Positions 54,434 to 63,276 of a stretch of 64,000 bases of DNA are shown in pieces; the first letter of the stretch is position 1, and each line of letters starts with the position of its first letter. A model generated the notes under the pieces. It did no database searches. It was not told where the DNA came from and was given only the letters and a program-made list of their open reading frames with translations. The DNA comes from Gimesia algae (GTDB lineage: Bacteria > Planctomycetota > Planctomycetia > Planctomycetales > Planctomycetaceae), in contig NZ_CP036343.1 of NCBI RefSeq assembly GCF_007746795.1, positions 1,058,531 through 1,122,530 of the forward strand, given 5' to 3'. A program made the translations under genes and the position numbers.

Positions 54434-55678
54434 TCAGTTAGAAGCGCAACGTTCTTCACCCCAGAGAATCGCCAGTTGCAGGAGGACATCCACTGCCTGC
54501 TGCATTTCTTCCACTGTGGTCCATTCCAGGGGCGAATGCGGATTATGCTGTCCACTGGAAAGATTGGGGGTGGGTAATCCTTTTTCAGTCAACAGACTGC
54601 CATCCGTTCCCCCACGAATCACATTCAAATTGGGTTCAAGGCCAGCGGCGCGAGTCGCTTCGATTGCTTTTTCCAATGCACGAGGCTCTTTAGACAAACC
54701 ATCACGCATATTACGATACTGTTTATGAATGTTGATCGTAATCTCTGCTTTGGGATATTTCTGGCGCAGTAGTTCGGCCAGTGATTCCAGCAGTTTGGCA
54801 TATTCCGCAAGTTTTTCTGTTTCAAAATCGCGTAAGATCAAGCGGGCAGACGCCTCAGAAACACTGCCCTCTATATGGTAGGGATGAATAAAGCCTTCTC
54901 GCCCCTCAGTGGTTTCCGGACTTAACGTTTCTGTAGGCAACTGAGCAATTAATTCGCATAAAATGCGATTGGCATTCACCATCACACCTTTTCCGACAGA
55001 AGGATGAGTATTGATACCTTTGACAACAATCACAGCCTGATCTGCGGAAAACGTTTCGGAATCAATGCGGCCACTACCATCACTGTCCAGAGTGTATGCA
55101 CAGCAGACGCCAAATAAATCCAGATCCAACTTTTCTATCCCGCGACCGATTTCTTCATCGCATGTAAAACACAGCCGAATCGGGCCGTGTGCGATTGAAG
55201 GATCCCCCATCAGTCTCGCTGCTGCGGCCATCATCACTGCCACCCCCGATTTGTCATCCGCTCCCAGGAGAGTCGTACCATCGGTGGTAATCACCGTTTT
55301 CCCCTGCATCTCCTTAAGACGAGGTTCTTCACTCACTCTCAATACGCGCGAACGATCTCCAGGCAGCACCAGATCTTCACCATTATAATTTTCATGCACA
55401 ATCGGTTTGACGTCCGTGCCTGAGAACTCGGGGGAAGTATCCACGTGTGCCACCCATCCGATCGCGGGAACATCCGCTTGAATCGTGGAGGGAATCGTGG
55501 CCATCACAATTCCATACTCGCTGATGGTGACATATTCCAGTCCCATCTGCTCACACTCTTCAAACAGCATCCGACTCAGAACCAGTTGTTTTTTTGTACT
55601 CGGAAAGGTGGGACTGGTCTCATCCGATTGGGTATCGATTCGGACATAACGTAAAAAACGATCAAGTAATGAATCCAT
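54434..55678 (-). CDS. pepT: Peptidase T (M20 tripeptidase)
   Basis: A 414-residue M20B peptidase. Zinc ligands are all present: His in GWVAHVDTSPE, bridging Asp in LGADDKSGVA, Glu in CDEEIGRG, Asp in TLDSDGSG and His in SSGQHNPHS. It is the expected length for PepT. It removes the N-terminal residue from tripeptides in the cytoplasm. No signal peptide is present. It follows the sialidase gene by 41 bases on the same strand, so the two could share a transcript, although their roles differ. Confidence 0.95.
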   Translation of the reverse strand: MDSLLDRFLRYVRIDTQSDETSPTFPSTKKQLVLSRMLFEECEQMGLEYVTISEYGIVMATIPSTIQADVPAIGWVAHVDTSPEFSGTDVKPIVHENYNGEDLVLPGDRSRVLRVSEEPRLKEMQGKTVITTDGTTLLGADDKSGVAVMMAAAARLMGDPSIAHGPIRLCFTCDEEIGRGIEKLDLDLFGVCCAYTLDSDGSGRIDSETFSADQAVIVVKGINTHPSVGKGVMVNANRILCELIAQLPTETLSPETTEGREGFIHPYHIEGSVSEASARLILRDFETEKLAEYAKLLESLAELLRQKYPKAEITINIHKQYRNMRDGLSKEPRALEKAIEATRAAGLEPNLNVIRGGTDGSLLTEKGLPTPNLSSGQHNPHSPLEWTTVEEMQQAVDVLLQLAILWGEERCASN

Positions 55679-55719
55679 AAGAATCTATCTTCTAATATTA
55701 AATGGGTCGTCCGTTTCAC

Positions 55720-56916
55720 CTAGGAACCGGGCTGAAGTGAAGCGAGTTTAAAAGAGACGAATTCAATGGTCCGATATCCGCTCCGTTCATAAAGTAGACC
55801 AGTTTCTCCATCTCCCATTTCAGCGAGACTGGAATACGCAGCAGAACCTGATGCCACCAGCCGCGCAGCAATCCAGGTCCTTCCTTCATCTTCACTGAGC
55901 CGCACCACCATCTTCTCCCGTTTTTTACTGGCGGGATTACTGAAAAGAATCTGTCCTGGTTTACCCGCAGAAGGAAACCGGACTCGAATCAAACTGGCCT
56001 GACAGACGGGGTCGATCAATGACTGATCCAGCGTCACATCAGACCAGGTTTTGCCGCTATCACTGGAATACGAAATCGCGCGACGATTTTCACCGTGATA
56101 GCTCCGCATATTCATTAATAACCGACCATCAGACAGTTCGACGACAGCACACTCATTTGTTTTTTCTCCGATCGGCTCGCTCAACTCCCATGTCTTCCCG
56201 TGATCGTCCGAGAAAATTGCATGCGATCGACGTACAACCTTTCCCTGCAGTGACGCATTATGATCACAGGGAATGACCAGACGTCCTTTCAATTTTCCCC
56301 GAGTCAACTGAATCCCATTACCGGGGCCTGTCGCATACCACGTCCATTCCGGCTTCTTGGTCGATTTGCTGATTTCATAAGGTTGCTTCCAGGTCACCCC
56401 GTCATCATCGGAATAACTCATATAAACGCGACGCGTATCGCGACCTGATTGATCTTTGATCTGATTTGCGTGGTCTTTACCGTGATTCCATGTCAAAGGC
56501 AGCCAGATACGGCCCGTCGACTGATCTACTACAGGGCAGGGGTTACCGCAGGTATTTTCGCCATCATTCCAGATCACTGATAAATCAGACCAGGTTTTTC
56601 CTCGATCCTGACTCCTTTTGAGAACCAGATCAATGTCGCCACTGTCTTTTAAATTATTCTTACGGCCTTCTGCAAAGGCGAGCAGTGTCCCCTGAGAAGT
56701 GGTCAGTAACGCTGGGATTCGGAATGAGTGATAGCCAGATTCACCTCGCTCAAAAACGATCCTGCGAATCACTGGATCAAGTGGAGCAGGCGATTTCAGA
56801 GAGTTCTCCTCAGCAGAACAGGGAAGAGTTAAAACCATGATGACCAGGAACAGTAGAAGCTGCTGCCGATGTAACATATTTTGAGTCACTCCCGATCCAG
56901 AGTTGTCTGATTTCAA
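55720..56916 (-). CDS. Exported sialidase-like (BNR repeat) protein
   Basis: A 398-residue protein. A signal peptide is present (LLLFLVIMVLTLPCSAEEN). A FRIP-type motif, YHSFRIPALL, occurs near residue 60 and at least four Asp-box repeats follow (SQDRGKTWSDL, SYSDDDGVTWKQ, FSDDHGKTWEL, SYSSDSGKTWSDV). These define the six-bladed sialidase propeller. It probably removes terminal sialic or related nonulosonic acid from glycans outside the cell. The catalytic Tyr/Glu pair was not confirmed residue by residue. It precedes peptidase T. Confidence 0.9.
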   Translation of the reverse strand: MKSDNSGSGVTQNMLHRQQLLLFLVIMVLTLPCSAEENSLKSPAPLDPVIRRIVFERGESGYHSFRIPALLTTSQGTLLAFAEGRKNNLKDSGDIDLVLKRSQDRGKTWSDLSVIWNDGENTCGNPCPVVDQSTGRIWLPLTWNHGKDHANQIKDQSGRDTRRVYMSYSDDDGVTWKQPYEISKSTKKPEWTWYATGPGNGIQLTRGKLKGRLVIPCDHNASLQGKVVRRSHAIFSDDHGKTWELSEPIGEKTNECAVVELSDGRLLMNMRSYHGENRRAISYSSDSGKTWSDVTLDQSLIDPVCQASLIRVRFPSAGKPGQILFSNPASKKREKMVVRLSEDEGRTWIAARLVASGSAAYSSLAEMGDGETGLLYERSGYRTIEFVSFKLASLQPGS

Positions 56917-57164
56917 TTTAGACCAGAAAATGAGTATATCGCCACTGTAAATGCATCACAATCAACGAAATTCGAGGCATTTTCGGATGAAGGGAGCGGT
57001 TGACTTGCGATCAATCAGGATTTTGTTAAGCTTTCGACTTCCTAGGGGATGTTTTACCTATAAAGTGAGATACCTAAGCAAGTTAGCACTGAAAATGACT
57101 TTTCCTGCAATCGAACTTTTTGTAGGATAGCCCCATCTGGCAAAGCCGTGGGGTAACCCAATCT

Positions 57165-57238
57165 GGCGGTGTAGCTCAGTCGGTTAGAGCAGCGGAATCA
57201 TAATCCGCGTGTCGGGGGTTCGAATCCCTCCACCGCTA
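57165..57238 (+). tRNA. tRNA with CAT anticodon (probably elongator Met)
   Basis: A complete cloverleaf: acceptor GGCGGTG/CACCGCT with a G1-U72 wobble, D arm with AGCTCAGTCGG, anticodon stem GCGGA/TCCGC around loop ATCATAA (anticodon CAT), and T arm with TTCGAAT. Discriminator base is A and CCA is not encoded. Met elongator is most likely, but a lysidine-modified Ile2 tRNA has the same anticodon and cannot be excluded. Confidence 0.92.
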
Positions 57239-57593
57239 CTTGTGTCATAAGAAGACACATTGAGATAAATGAAAACGGCTGAGCCTTTATCAAAAGACTC
57301 AGCCGTTTTTTTGTGTGGTTTTGCTGCCATAGAATGTTTGAGTTGCTTCTATTTAGCAGCAAACGATCAGATATTTAAGCACTCTTCCCCCGATGCCCGC
57401 TAAAAGACTCACTTAGTCAAAAAGAGATCTTTGAATAAATAACATGGCGATTTTACACAACATAAATGATTTACTTCTGTTATTTTACGTGCTACATTCA
57501 CTTTAGATAGCCGACTTTGCAGGGCTCCTGGAAAACGGCGTCTATCTCGAAATCTCCCTGCAAATTTGCATTTTTCCTGGAATTCTTACAACC
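57239..57593. other. tRNA-to-lipoprotein gap with two hairpins
   Basis: Directly after the tRNA lies TGTGTC-ATAAGAA-GACACA (57241-57259), then the terminator at 57272-57312. The rest is AT-rich and shows no gene. It presumably contains the promoter of the downstream lipoprotein gene; none was assigned. Confidence 0.5.
57272..57312 (+). terminator. Intrinsic terminator of the tRNA
   Basis: AAAACGGCTGAG pairs with CTCAGCCGTTTT around a 14-base loop and is followed by further T. It ends the tRNA transcript. Confidence 0.88.
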
Positions 57594-58784
57594 ATGATCC
57601 TTCTCGTCCGTCTATCCCTGGTGGTTCTTCTGTTTTCCAGCAGTATTTTGTTTTCCGGTTGCAATTCAGAAAGAGCCACTAGCCCGGCTCCCGATATCAC
57701 AGGCACCGAAGACTTGGAGTCTCCCGAAGAACTTCTACAGAAAGTGGAACAGGCGATTGAAGTCGCCCGCCAGCATTATCTGGAATCCGAGCAGCGCTCC
57801 CCCTGGGAATTATACCACGGGATGCTGGCATTTCGGAAAGACTATGAGATCAAAAAGGATGGCAAAGTTGTCAATGCGCTGGAGTGGATTTCTACCGGCC
57901 CTACTTTTGAAAATGAACCCTGGTTCCAGAAAACCGAGTTTGGTGGCCGCGCACATCCCTATACTAAATCTAATGCCTTTGAGGGTCATAAAAATCAATC
58001 ACTGGCGATTCTAGCCATGGCTGATGTTCCACTTGATCATCAGTTCCAGACTCCTGATGGGCCCATCACAGTTGCGGATATCGTTGCCAATGCACAAAAA
58101 GAAATCCAGGAGAACGAAGAAGTCACCTGGTCACTCTGGGCCCTGGTGCATTATCTTGGCCCCGACGCCGTCTGGGAAGACAAAAAGGGGGAAGAATGGC
58201 ACATGGAAGATCTGGTTTACATGCAGAATGCCACACTTTCGAACGAATCGGCCTGCGGGGGAACACATGCCTTGTTCGCTCTGGCCTACGCTAGAAACAC
58301 TTATCAGAATTCAGGACAACGCCTGCGCAGTTACTGGCTGGAAGCCGATCAGAAAATCCAGAAACACATTGAAGAAGCCAAAGCAATGCAGAACCTGGAC
58401 GGATCTTTTTCTTACGACTACTTCTTCCAGAAAAGTGCCAGTGAAAATTTTCAGGAACGGCTGGAAACGACTGGGCATACTCTGGAATTCCTGATGATGG
58501 CACTCCCGGATGATCGCCTCAATGAAGACTGGGTGCGAAAAGCACTTTCATTGCTGGCGAATGATATCATTAACAATAAAGATGAACCCGTCGATTACTC
58601 AGCCCTGTATCATGCCATCGATGGCCTGGTAATCTACCGCAACCGGATGTCACCCGATCACACAGCACAACTGGGAAGCAAAAACTTTCCGACACAGGAT
58701 CAGTCCAAGACGGATGTGAAAGTTCTCAAGCCAGTTGTGCCACCCGCGATCCCCGAACTCCCGGAATTACCCCCCAAGCCGTAA
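57594..58784 (+). CDS. Lipoprotein with alpha/alpha-toroid-like domain
   Basis: A 396-residue protein. It has a lipoprotein signal (LSLVVLLFSSSILFSGC). The remainder is almost entirely helical: WALVHYLGPDAVWEDKKGEE, CGGTHALFALAYAR, GSFSYDYFFQ and TTGHTLEFLMMALPDDRL recur in the pattern of an alpha/alpha toroid, as in glycan- or terpene-related enzymes. The GTHALFALAYA and TGHTLEF motifs place a His in each of two repeats. No named family was recognised and no reaction can be given. It ends in a Pro-rich tail (VVPPAIPELPELPPKP). Confidence 0.75.
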   Translation: MILLVRLSLVVLLFSSSILFSGCNSERATSPAPDITGTEDLESPEELLQKVEQAIEVARQHYLESEQRSPWELYHGMLAFRKDYEIKKDGKVVNALEWISTGPTFENEPWFQKTEFGGRAHPYTKSNAFEGHKNQSLAILAMADVPLDHQFQTPDGPITVADIVANAQKEIQENEEVTWSLWALVHYLGPDAVWEDKKGEEWHMEDLVYMQNATLSNESACGGTHALFALAYARNTYQNSGQRLRSYWLEADQKIQKHIEEAKAMQNLDGSFSYDYFFQKSASENFQERLETTGHTLEFLMMALPDDRLNEDWVRKALSLLANDIINNKDEPVDYSALYHAIDGLVIYRNRMSPDHTAQLGSKNFPTQDQSKTDVKVLKPVVPPAIPELPELPPKP

Positions 58785-58833
58785 GGGGGACAGTTGAGAG
58801 CTGGAGTTTTCCATCCACATCAAGCGTTTCGCG

Positions 58834-59391
58834 TTACACATCGATTGTTTCTGAAGTCCCGGAACCTCCGCCTGTCGACTGATTTGCCAGGCTGATCAGG
58901 AAAAATCCGGTCAGTAGAAAATCGACTCCCACCAGTGTTCCCACTGCCCACATTCCAGAAACAGGCCACTGGCTCCAGATCAGACCTCCCAAGAGTAATG
59001 AGATCATTCCACTGAAGAGAATTCGGCTCCAGCCAGCAGCAGGGCGGATTCCCAGCGACATGATAATTTTCCAGACTCCCTCGAAGACAAAAAACATCGC
59101 CATCATTAAAGTCAGTAATTCCAATCCATAAAACGGATGGAATAACAGAGTGAGCCCGCCGAGCATGATTAAAGCTCCCAGGATCACATGAAATATTTTC
59201 CCTGCGACATCTCCCATCTGCATCGCCTGCAAAACATACAGAATCCCCCCCAGCAGTAAAAATGCCCCAATTATATAAACAACAGTGATACCGGTAATCA
59301 GCGGTATCAGCAGAGAAATAACACCAATGACACAAAGAATAATTCCTGTCAGTTTAAAGTCTTTGATCGCAGGCAGGGCGGGTTGAGTCAT
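58834..59391 (-). CDS. HdeD-like (DUF308) membrane protein
   Basis: A 185-residue protein with about six hydrophobic helices. The pattern, with pairs such as LTGIILCVIGVISLLIPLIT and VILGALIMLGGLTLLFHPFYG followed by a conserved PFYGLELLT turn, fits the HdeD/DUF308 family of inner-membrane proteins linked in E. coli to acid resistance. GGAAGAGAG precedes the ATG. Function in planctomycetes is not known. It converges on the toroid lipoprotein gene. Confidence 0.88.
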   Translation of the reverse strand: MTQPALPAIKDFKLTGIILCVIGVISLLIPLITGITVVYIIGAFLLLGGILYVLQAMQMGDVAGKIFHVILGALIMLGGLTLLFHPFYGLELLTLMMAMFFVFEGVWKIIMSLGIRPAAGWSRILFSGMISLLLGGLIWSQWPVSGMWAVGTLVGVDFLLTGFFLISLANQSTGGGSGTSETIDV

Positions 59392-59823
59392 TTGGAACTC
59401 TCTTCCAGTAAAGTAAGTTAAGAAGGATAAAAACTACTGCTATTTGACCGAATCTCCTGTACAAGACAGATAACCCTGTCTTACTGCTGCTTAAAAACAA
59501 AGCAGTTTTATGTGTGTCATAGTCAGTTGAAGCTGCTCTTTACTTAGTCGGAACCACTGCAGCCTCGACTGGAGAAAATTCATAAAGTTGTTTTTTGAAC
59601 TGATAATACCTAAAACGAGGGCCAATTTGAGCTCTTCTGAAAATTTTCGAAAAGTGCTCTGGTTAAGAAAGATGGTTTCTACACAAGTTAAACAATGCCA
59701 TTACAGCAGATTCGATCTGGCAGACTTAGTTTTGGTTCAAAAATAGAAAACCGGCGCATAAAAAAGCCCGTTGACCACTGTCAGGTTAACGGGCTCAATG
59801 ATGTTTATAGATTTCGTTAGCAA
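59392..59823. other. Intergenic region with a terminator
   Basis: About 430 bases between same-strand genes. The right end contains the DUF1559 terminator (59760-59795). The left part is AT-rich and presumably holds the HdeD-like promoter. Nothing else is seen. Confidence 0.5.
59760..59795 (-). terminator. Intrinsic terminator of the DUF1559 gene
   Basis: On the minus strand, AGCCCGTT (extended by AACC) pairs with the matching AACGGGCT (preceded by GGTC) and is followed by a run of T. It lies 29 bases after the DUF1559 stop. Confidence 0.88.
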
Positions 59824-60699
59824 TTAGAATTCGCCAATAATTTCACCTTCCGAGATCGTCCCCAGAGCCGCCCACGTGCGAATACTCATATTCTCACTCA
59901 GATATCTGACCGTGCCATCCCCCAGTAGTACATGGGCGCCCCCCGTATGCGTACTGCTGATGGTCCAGGCGTAATTGCCATTGATAATATATTCCGTGTC
60001 GCTGGTATATCGGTCTACCCTGGCAACAATATGAGCGATTTCAGTACTGGCTGAACCAACCCAAAGCGCTCCATTCGGAGTCCCCTTGGTTGTCTTTTCA
60101 CCGATATGAATCGTATTGGACAGGCCATCGGTATAATCTCGAATTCGACGTTTTGAGTTTTCGTAGAATGAAGCGGGGATATCGGCGGTATCAGCTGCAT
60201 TGGCTGCGCTACGCGTTCCCACATAGTTCGACTTACCATAATTACTAATCTCAGTATTAATCCCCCCCATAGGATCGGAAGGGCACTGAAATACTGTGAT
60301 AGAAGTCTTGGCCAGGGGAGGATTACCAGTGGTAGCCATAGCTGGCACACCATACCAGCGAATGTTTGTTGATGTCGCCGTCGTGTCAAAAGCACCTGAC
60401 GCACTGATCTGGTTATACAGATTTGCCTGATCGAGGAAAGGCAGAATCATTGTCCCAAAACCCAGCAGACTTGTTTCAACTCGACCGGGTGGAAACACGC
60501 GATGGGTGTCATGGTAATTATGCAAAGCCAGTCCAATCTGCTTCAGATTGTTTTTGCAGGAACTACGGCGGGCTGCTTCACGAGCCTGCTGCACCGCAGG
60601 CAGGAGTAAGGCGATCAAGATCGCGATAATCGCAATCACAACCAGCAACTCAATTAATGTAAAGCCTTTTTTCTTTATTGAAAATCCAGACAAATTCAT
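59824..60699 (-). CDS. DUF1559 prepilin-like protein
   Basis: A 291-residue protein with a type IV prepilin-like N-terminus, KKGFTLIELLVVIAIIAILI, where a prepilin peptidase would cut after the Gly. DUF1559 follows: LLPAVQQAREAARRSSCKNN, then LKQIGLALHNYHD. The C-terminal H-x9-DG motif is HTGGAHVLLGDG. GAGAGGAATT lies directly before the ATG. This family is greatly expanded in planctomycetes and makes surface or pseudopilus-like fibres. A strong terminator follows. Confidence 0.97.
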   Translation of the reverse strand: MNLSGFSIKKKGFTLIELLVVIAIIAILIALLLPAVQQAREAARRSSCKNNLKQIGLALHNYHDTHRVFPPGRVETSLLGFGTMILPFLDQANLYNQISASGAFDTTATSTNIRWYGVPAMATTGNPPLAKTSITVFQCPSDPMGGINTEISNYGKSNYVGTRSAANAADTADIPASFYENSKRRIRDYTDGLSNTIHIGEKTTKGTPNGALWVGSASTEIAHIVARVDRYTSDTEYIINGNYAWTISSTHTGGAHVLLGDGTVRYLSENMSIRTWAALGTISEGEIIGEF

Positions 60700-60994
60700 A
60701 ATTCCTCTCCTGAGACAAAGGTGTTTTAGAGGAAATCAATTTCGCTCGAGCAGCCAGCTACTATGAAGTTCCTATATGAATGTTCTGAATTCTAAACTTA
60801 CACAACTATAATGTAAAATTAATAATCTAATTTAATTAAATATTACTAATTTTATAACCGGCGTCAATTATCTACATAACTGGCAGGATGTTACTTAAAC
60901 GCAGCTGGGAGCGAAATCACTCCGTTTGAGAGGAAGGATTCTATCCACAAGTACACAAGACGGTTCTCATGTTTATCTCCAGTCCCTGCACCAC
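60700..60994. other. Intergenic region, AT-rich
   Basis: About 295 bases upstream of the DUF1559 gene. The stretch near 60820-60860 is strongly AT-rich (TAATTTAATTAAATATT) and is the likely promoter area; no hexamers could be assigned. Translations read from 60926 overlap the next gene on the other strand and are not accepted. Confidence 0.4.
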
Positions 60995-62158
60995 TTAGTT
61001 GGATTTTATGGGATTGTGCTTGAGCCAGTATTCAAAGAACTGATACATTTGCTCATTCGACTGAGGATTCGGGGCATGATCTTTGCGGTTGGTCATGGCC
61101 ACACGGTTTTCATAGCCGAGAAAGCGATTCACGGCGATTGTGTGATTCAAAGCCCGCCATTGCTTCGGCCGATCTTCAGCCCCTCCGGAAACCAGGAACG
61201 GACGGGGCGCCATCAAAGCATGCAGCTCATGCAGATCGTGCCCCTCTTTGATGAGATCTTTGTACAAACCGGTGCGGGGATTCTCCTTTGTCGGCAAGCC
61301 GCGTTTGCGAAAATCGGGGCCCGCATATCCCAAATACCAGGGCTCCCAGTAATTGACACTGGGGCGAGTTTCATCAAACACAATGCCTCCGTCTGACCAG
61401 GCAGCACATGCAAATTTGTCATACAGACAGGAAGCAAACATCGCCCATTTACCACCATAGGAATGCCCGACAATCCCAATCCGGTCAGGGTCCACTTCGT
61501 TTCGATTTGCGAGAACATGAAATGCATTCGCGGCTCCATAAGCCAGGGCAGACAGCGGTTGAATTTCAGCATGTTCCCGATTGGGATAATACAGTGAGTA
61601 ATCGTGACCAACAGAAAAAGTCACGAAACCTCGCTTTGCTAACTGCAGTGCAAAATCCCGATTCTCTCCCTTCAAACCGACGCCGGTCTCCGGTTCATAA
61701 TAAACTACGAGTACTGCGGGCGTACTGTGATCGGGTTTTGCCCCCTTAGGAATTAAGAGATAGCCCGTATTAGGATGACCGGGTGCAATATCAAAACGTA
61801 CGGTGTATTGAGTGATGTCCCCCCGTTCTTTCTGTTTCAGATATTCCACCTGGGGACGCTCATTCACTGGAGGCCATGCTCCCATCTTCTGATGCCAGGT
61901 CTTCAGAATTTCCTGACGGCGCGCCTGCCAGTCTTCCGGAGTCCTCACGGGGCGACCATCATAAAATTTTAACGGAGATTCATAATTACCCAGATCACCT
62001 TTGAATTCTGCAGCAGGTTCGAAGAAGGGGGCAATCTGCTTCCAGAGTTGCTGTGCATTTTCAGAATCGGGACTCTTTGATTTCTCACCCGCTTTAGAGC
62101 AGGGGGCGGTAGCCAAGAAAATCATGCACACGATTCCACAATAAGTCACGGGTTTCAT
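60995..62158 (-). CDS. Exported alpha/beta hydrolase
   Basis: A 387-residue alpha/beta hydrolase with a short signal peptide (MKPVTYCGIVCMIFLATAP). The nucleophile elbow is GIVGHSYGGKWA near residue 232. The lid and back region contains RPSVNYWEPWYLGYAGPDF, and the catalytic His is probably in TNRKDHAPN near the C-terminus. It resembles acetyl-xylan esterase and dienelactone-hydrolase-like exported esterases. Substrate is not determined; the family in planctomycetes is often tied to polysaccharide use. Confidence 0.85.
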   Translation of the reverse strand: MKPVTYCGIVCMIFLATAPCSKAGEKSKSPDSENAQQLWKQIAPFFEPAAEFKGDLGNYESPLKFYDGRPVRTPEDWQARRQEILKTWHQKMGAWPPVNERPQVEYLKQKERGDITQYTVRFDIAPGHPNTGYLLIPKGAKPDHSTPAVLVVYYEPETGVGLKGENRDFALQLAKRGFVTFSVGHDYSLYYPNREHAEIQPLSALAYGAANAFHVLANRNEVDPDRIGIVGHSYGGKWAMFASCLYDKFACAAWSDGGIVFDETRPSVNYWEPWYLGYAGPDFRKRGLPTKENPRTGLYKDLIKEGHDLHELHALMAPRPFLVSGGAEDRPKQWRALNHTIAVNRFLGYENRVAMTNRKDHAPNPQSNEQMYQFFEYWLKHNPIKSN

Positions 62159-62268
62159 CTCTATTTACTCCACTCAAGCATATCGAATTGGCTTTTTTTG
62201 ACAGAATTGCACAGGCTTATCATAACCTGATAAAACAGCAAAAGAAACTACCCAAGAGGAGAACTGGA

Positions 62269-63129
62269 TCACATTGGGAAAGTGTCATTTTCACCATCCT
62301 GAAGTTTGTGATGATATCGAATGCACTCAATCGATTCGGCGGCAATCGAGGATACGGTACCGATACCGGGACAGATCTCAAAATCACTTTCAACCAGAAA
62401 CTCCAGCTGTTCCAACGCCCTTATCTCGTTGAGATATCCTAAAGAATAAGCAGCATCGCCTCGCACCCCTGCGGAATCGTCAGTGAGCAAACTGAGCAGG
62501 AATTTCACGCCGCTCCGATAATCTTTTGTCCGCCGATCAAGGTAATCCAGAGAGTGACTCAGACCTTCCGCAGCCATACCCCGACAACTATCCGCATCCT
62601 GTCGATCCCGGTCAGTGACAACTTCAGCCGAGGGTCCGTTCTGGGCAATCTCGCCTAATCGCTCTGTCAGAATCCTGGCAGCATCCACACTCAGTTTATC
62701 AATCCACTTGAGTGCATATAATACATGATAGTGAATCCTGATCTCAGAATGTTTCGAAAGCAACTTCAGCAACTTTCTGAGAACCTTATCTCCACCAATC
62801 CGGCCTAATGAACTTCCACAGAGTCCTGGTAAAAAGGCATCTTGGGAATACAACCCCTGAAACAGAATCGGCAGGGACTTAACAATTTCAAATTCGCCAA
62901 AAATGAGGACAGCAACTTGCTGACTTTGGGAATCATACTGATCAAAACGATCAAGTAAATTTTTAATAGAGTCAATCTTCAACTTACGAAAAACGCGTTC
63001 GGCTTTTGAGAAATTAATCCCCGAATCTGTCTGTCGAGAAATCTGCTCTTGAAAATACTTTTCTAACAACTCACGTTCGTCGAGTGAACTCATTTCAGCA
63101 TACTTTTTTAAAATTGATTCAGCAGACAA
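62269..63129 (-). CDS. HEAT-repeat protein
   Basis: A 286-residue protein of HEAT-like repeats with no signal peptide. Examples are SVDAARILTERLGEIA, RGMAAEGLSHSLDYLDRRT and AGVRGDAAYSLGYLNEIRAL near residues 145-245, each ending in a Leu/Ile-rich helix. Such proteins act as scaffolds or bind a partner enzyme (for example phycobilisome-type lyases), but no catalytic residues are visible here. The frame begins with TTG at 63129; an ATG at 63093 is an alternative. Neither has a clear ribosome-binding site. It diverges from the partial hydrolase at the end. Confidence 0.75.
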   Translation of the reverse strand: MSAESILKKYAEMSSLDERELLEKYFQEQISRQTDSGINFSKAERVFRKLKIDSIKNLLDRFDQYDSQSQQVAVLIFGEFEIVKSLPILFQGLYSQDAFLPGLCGSSLGRIGGDKVLRKLLKLLSKHSEIRIHYHVLYALKWIDKLSVDAARILTERLGEIAQNGPSAEVVTDRDRQDADSCRGMAAEGLSHSLDYLDRRTKDYRSGVKFLLSLLTDDSAGVRGDAAYSLGYLNEIRALEQLEFLVESDFEICPGIGTVSSIAAESIECIRYHHKLQDGENDTFPM

Positions 63130-63276
63130 CAGTCTAAACCCAGACTTGCCGTTCGCAAATTATCTGATCAGCATACACATTCACTTTGATTCCGATATAA
63201 TAAATTTCCAACTGTTTCTGAGAAACAAATTCTATACATTTTATAACTTTCCACTATATGTAAAGGATACGATGAC

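Noticed and set aside
54337-54555. A 72-codon minus-strand frame with a hydrophobic tail
   Set aside because: Most of it overlaps the C-terminus of peptidase T in another frame, and no start signal is present.
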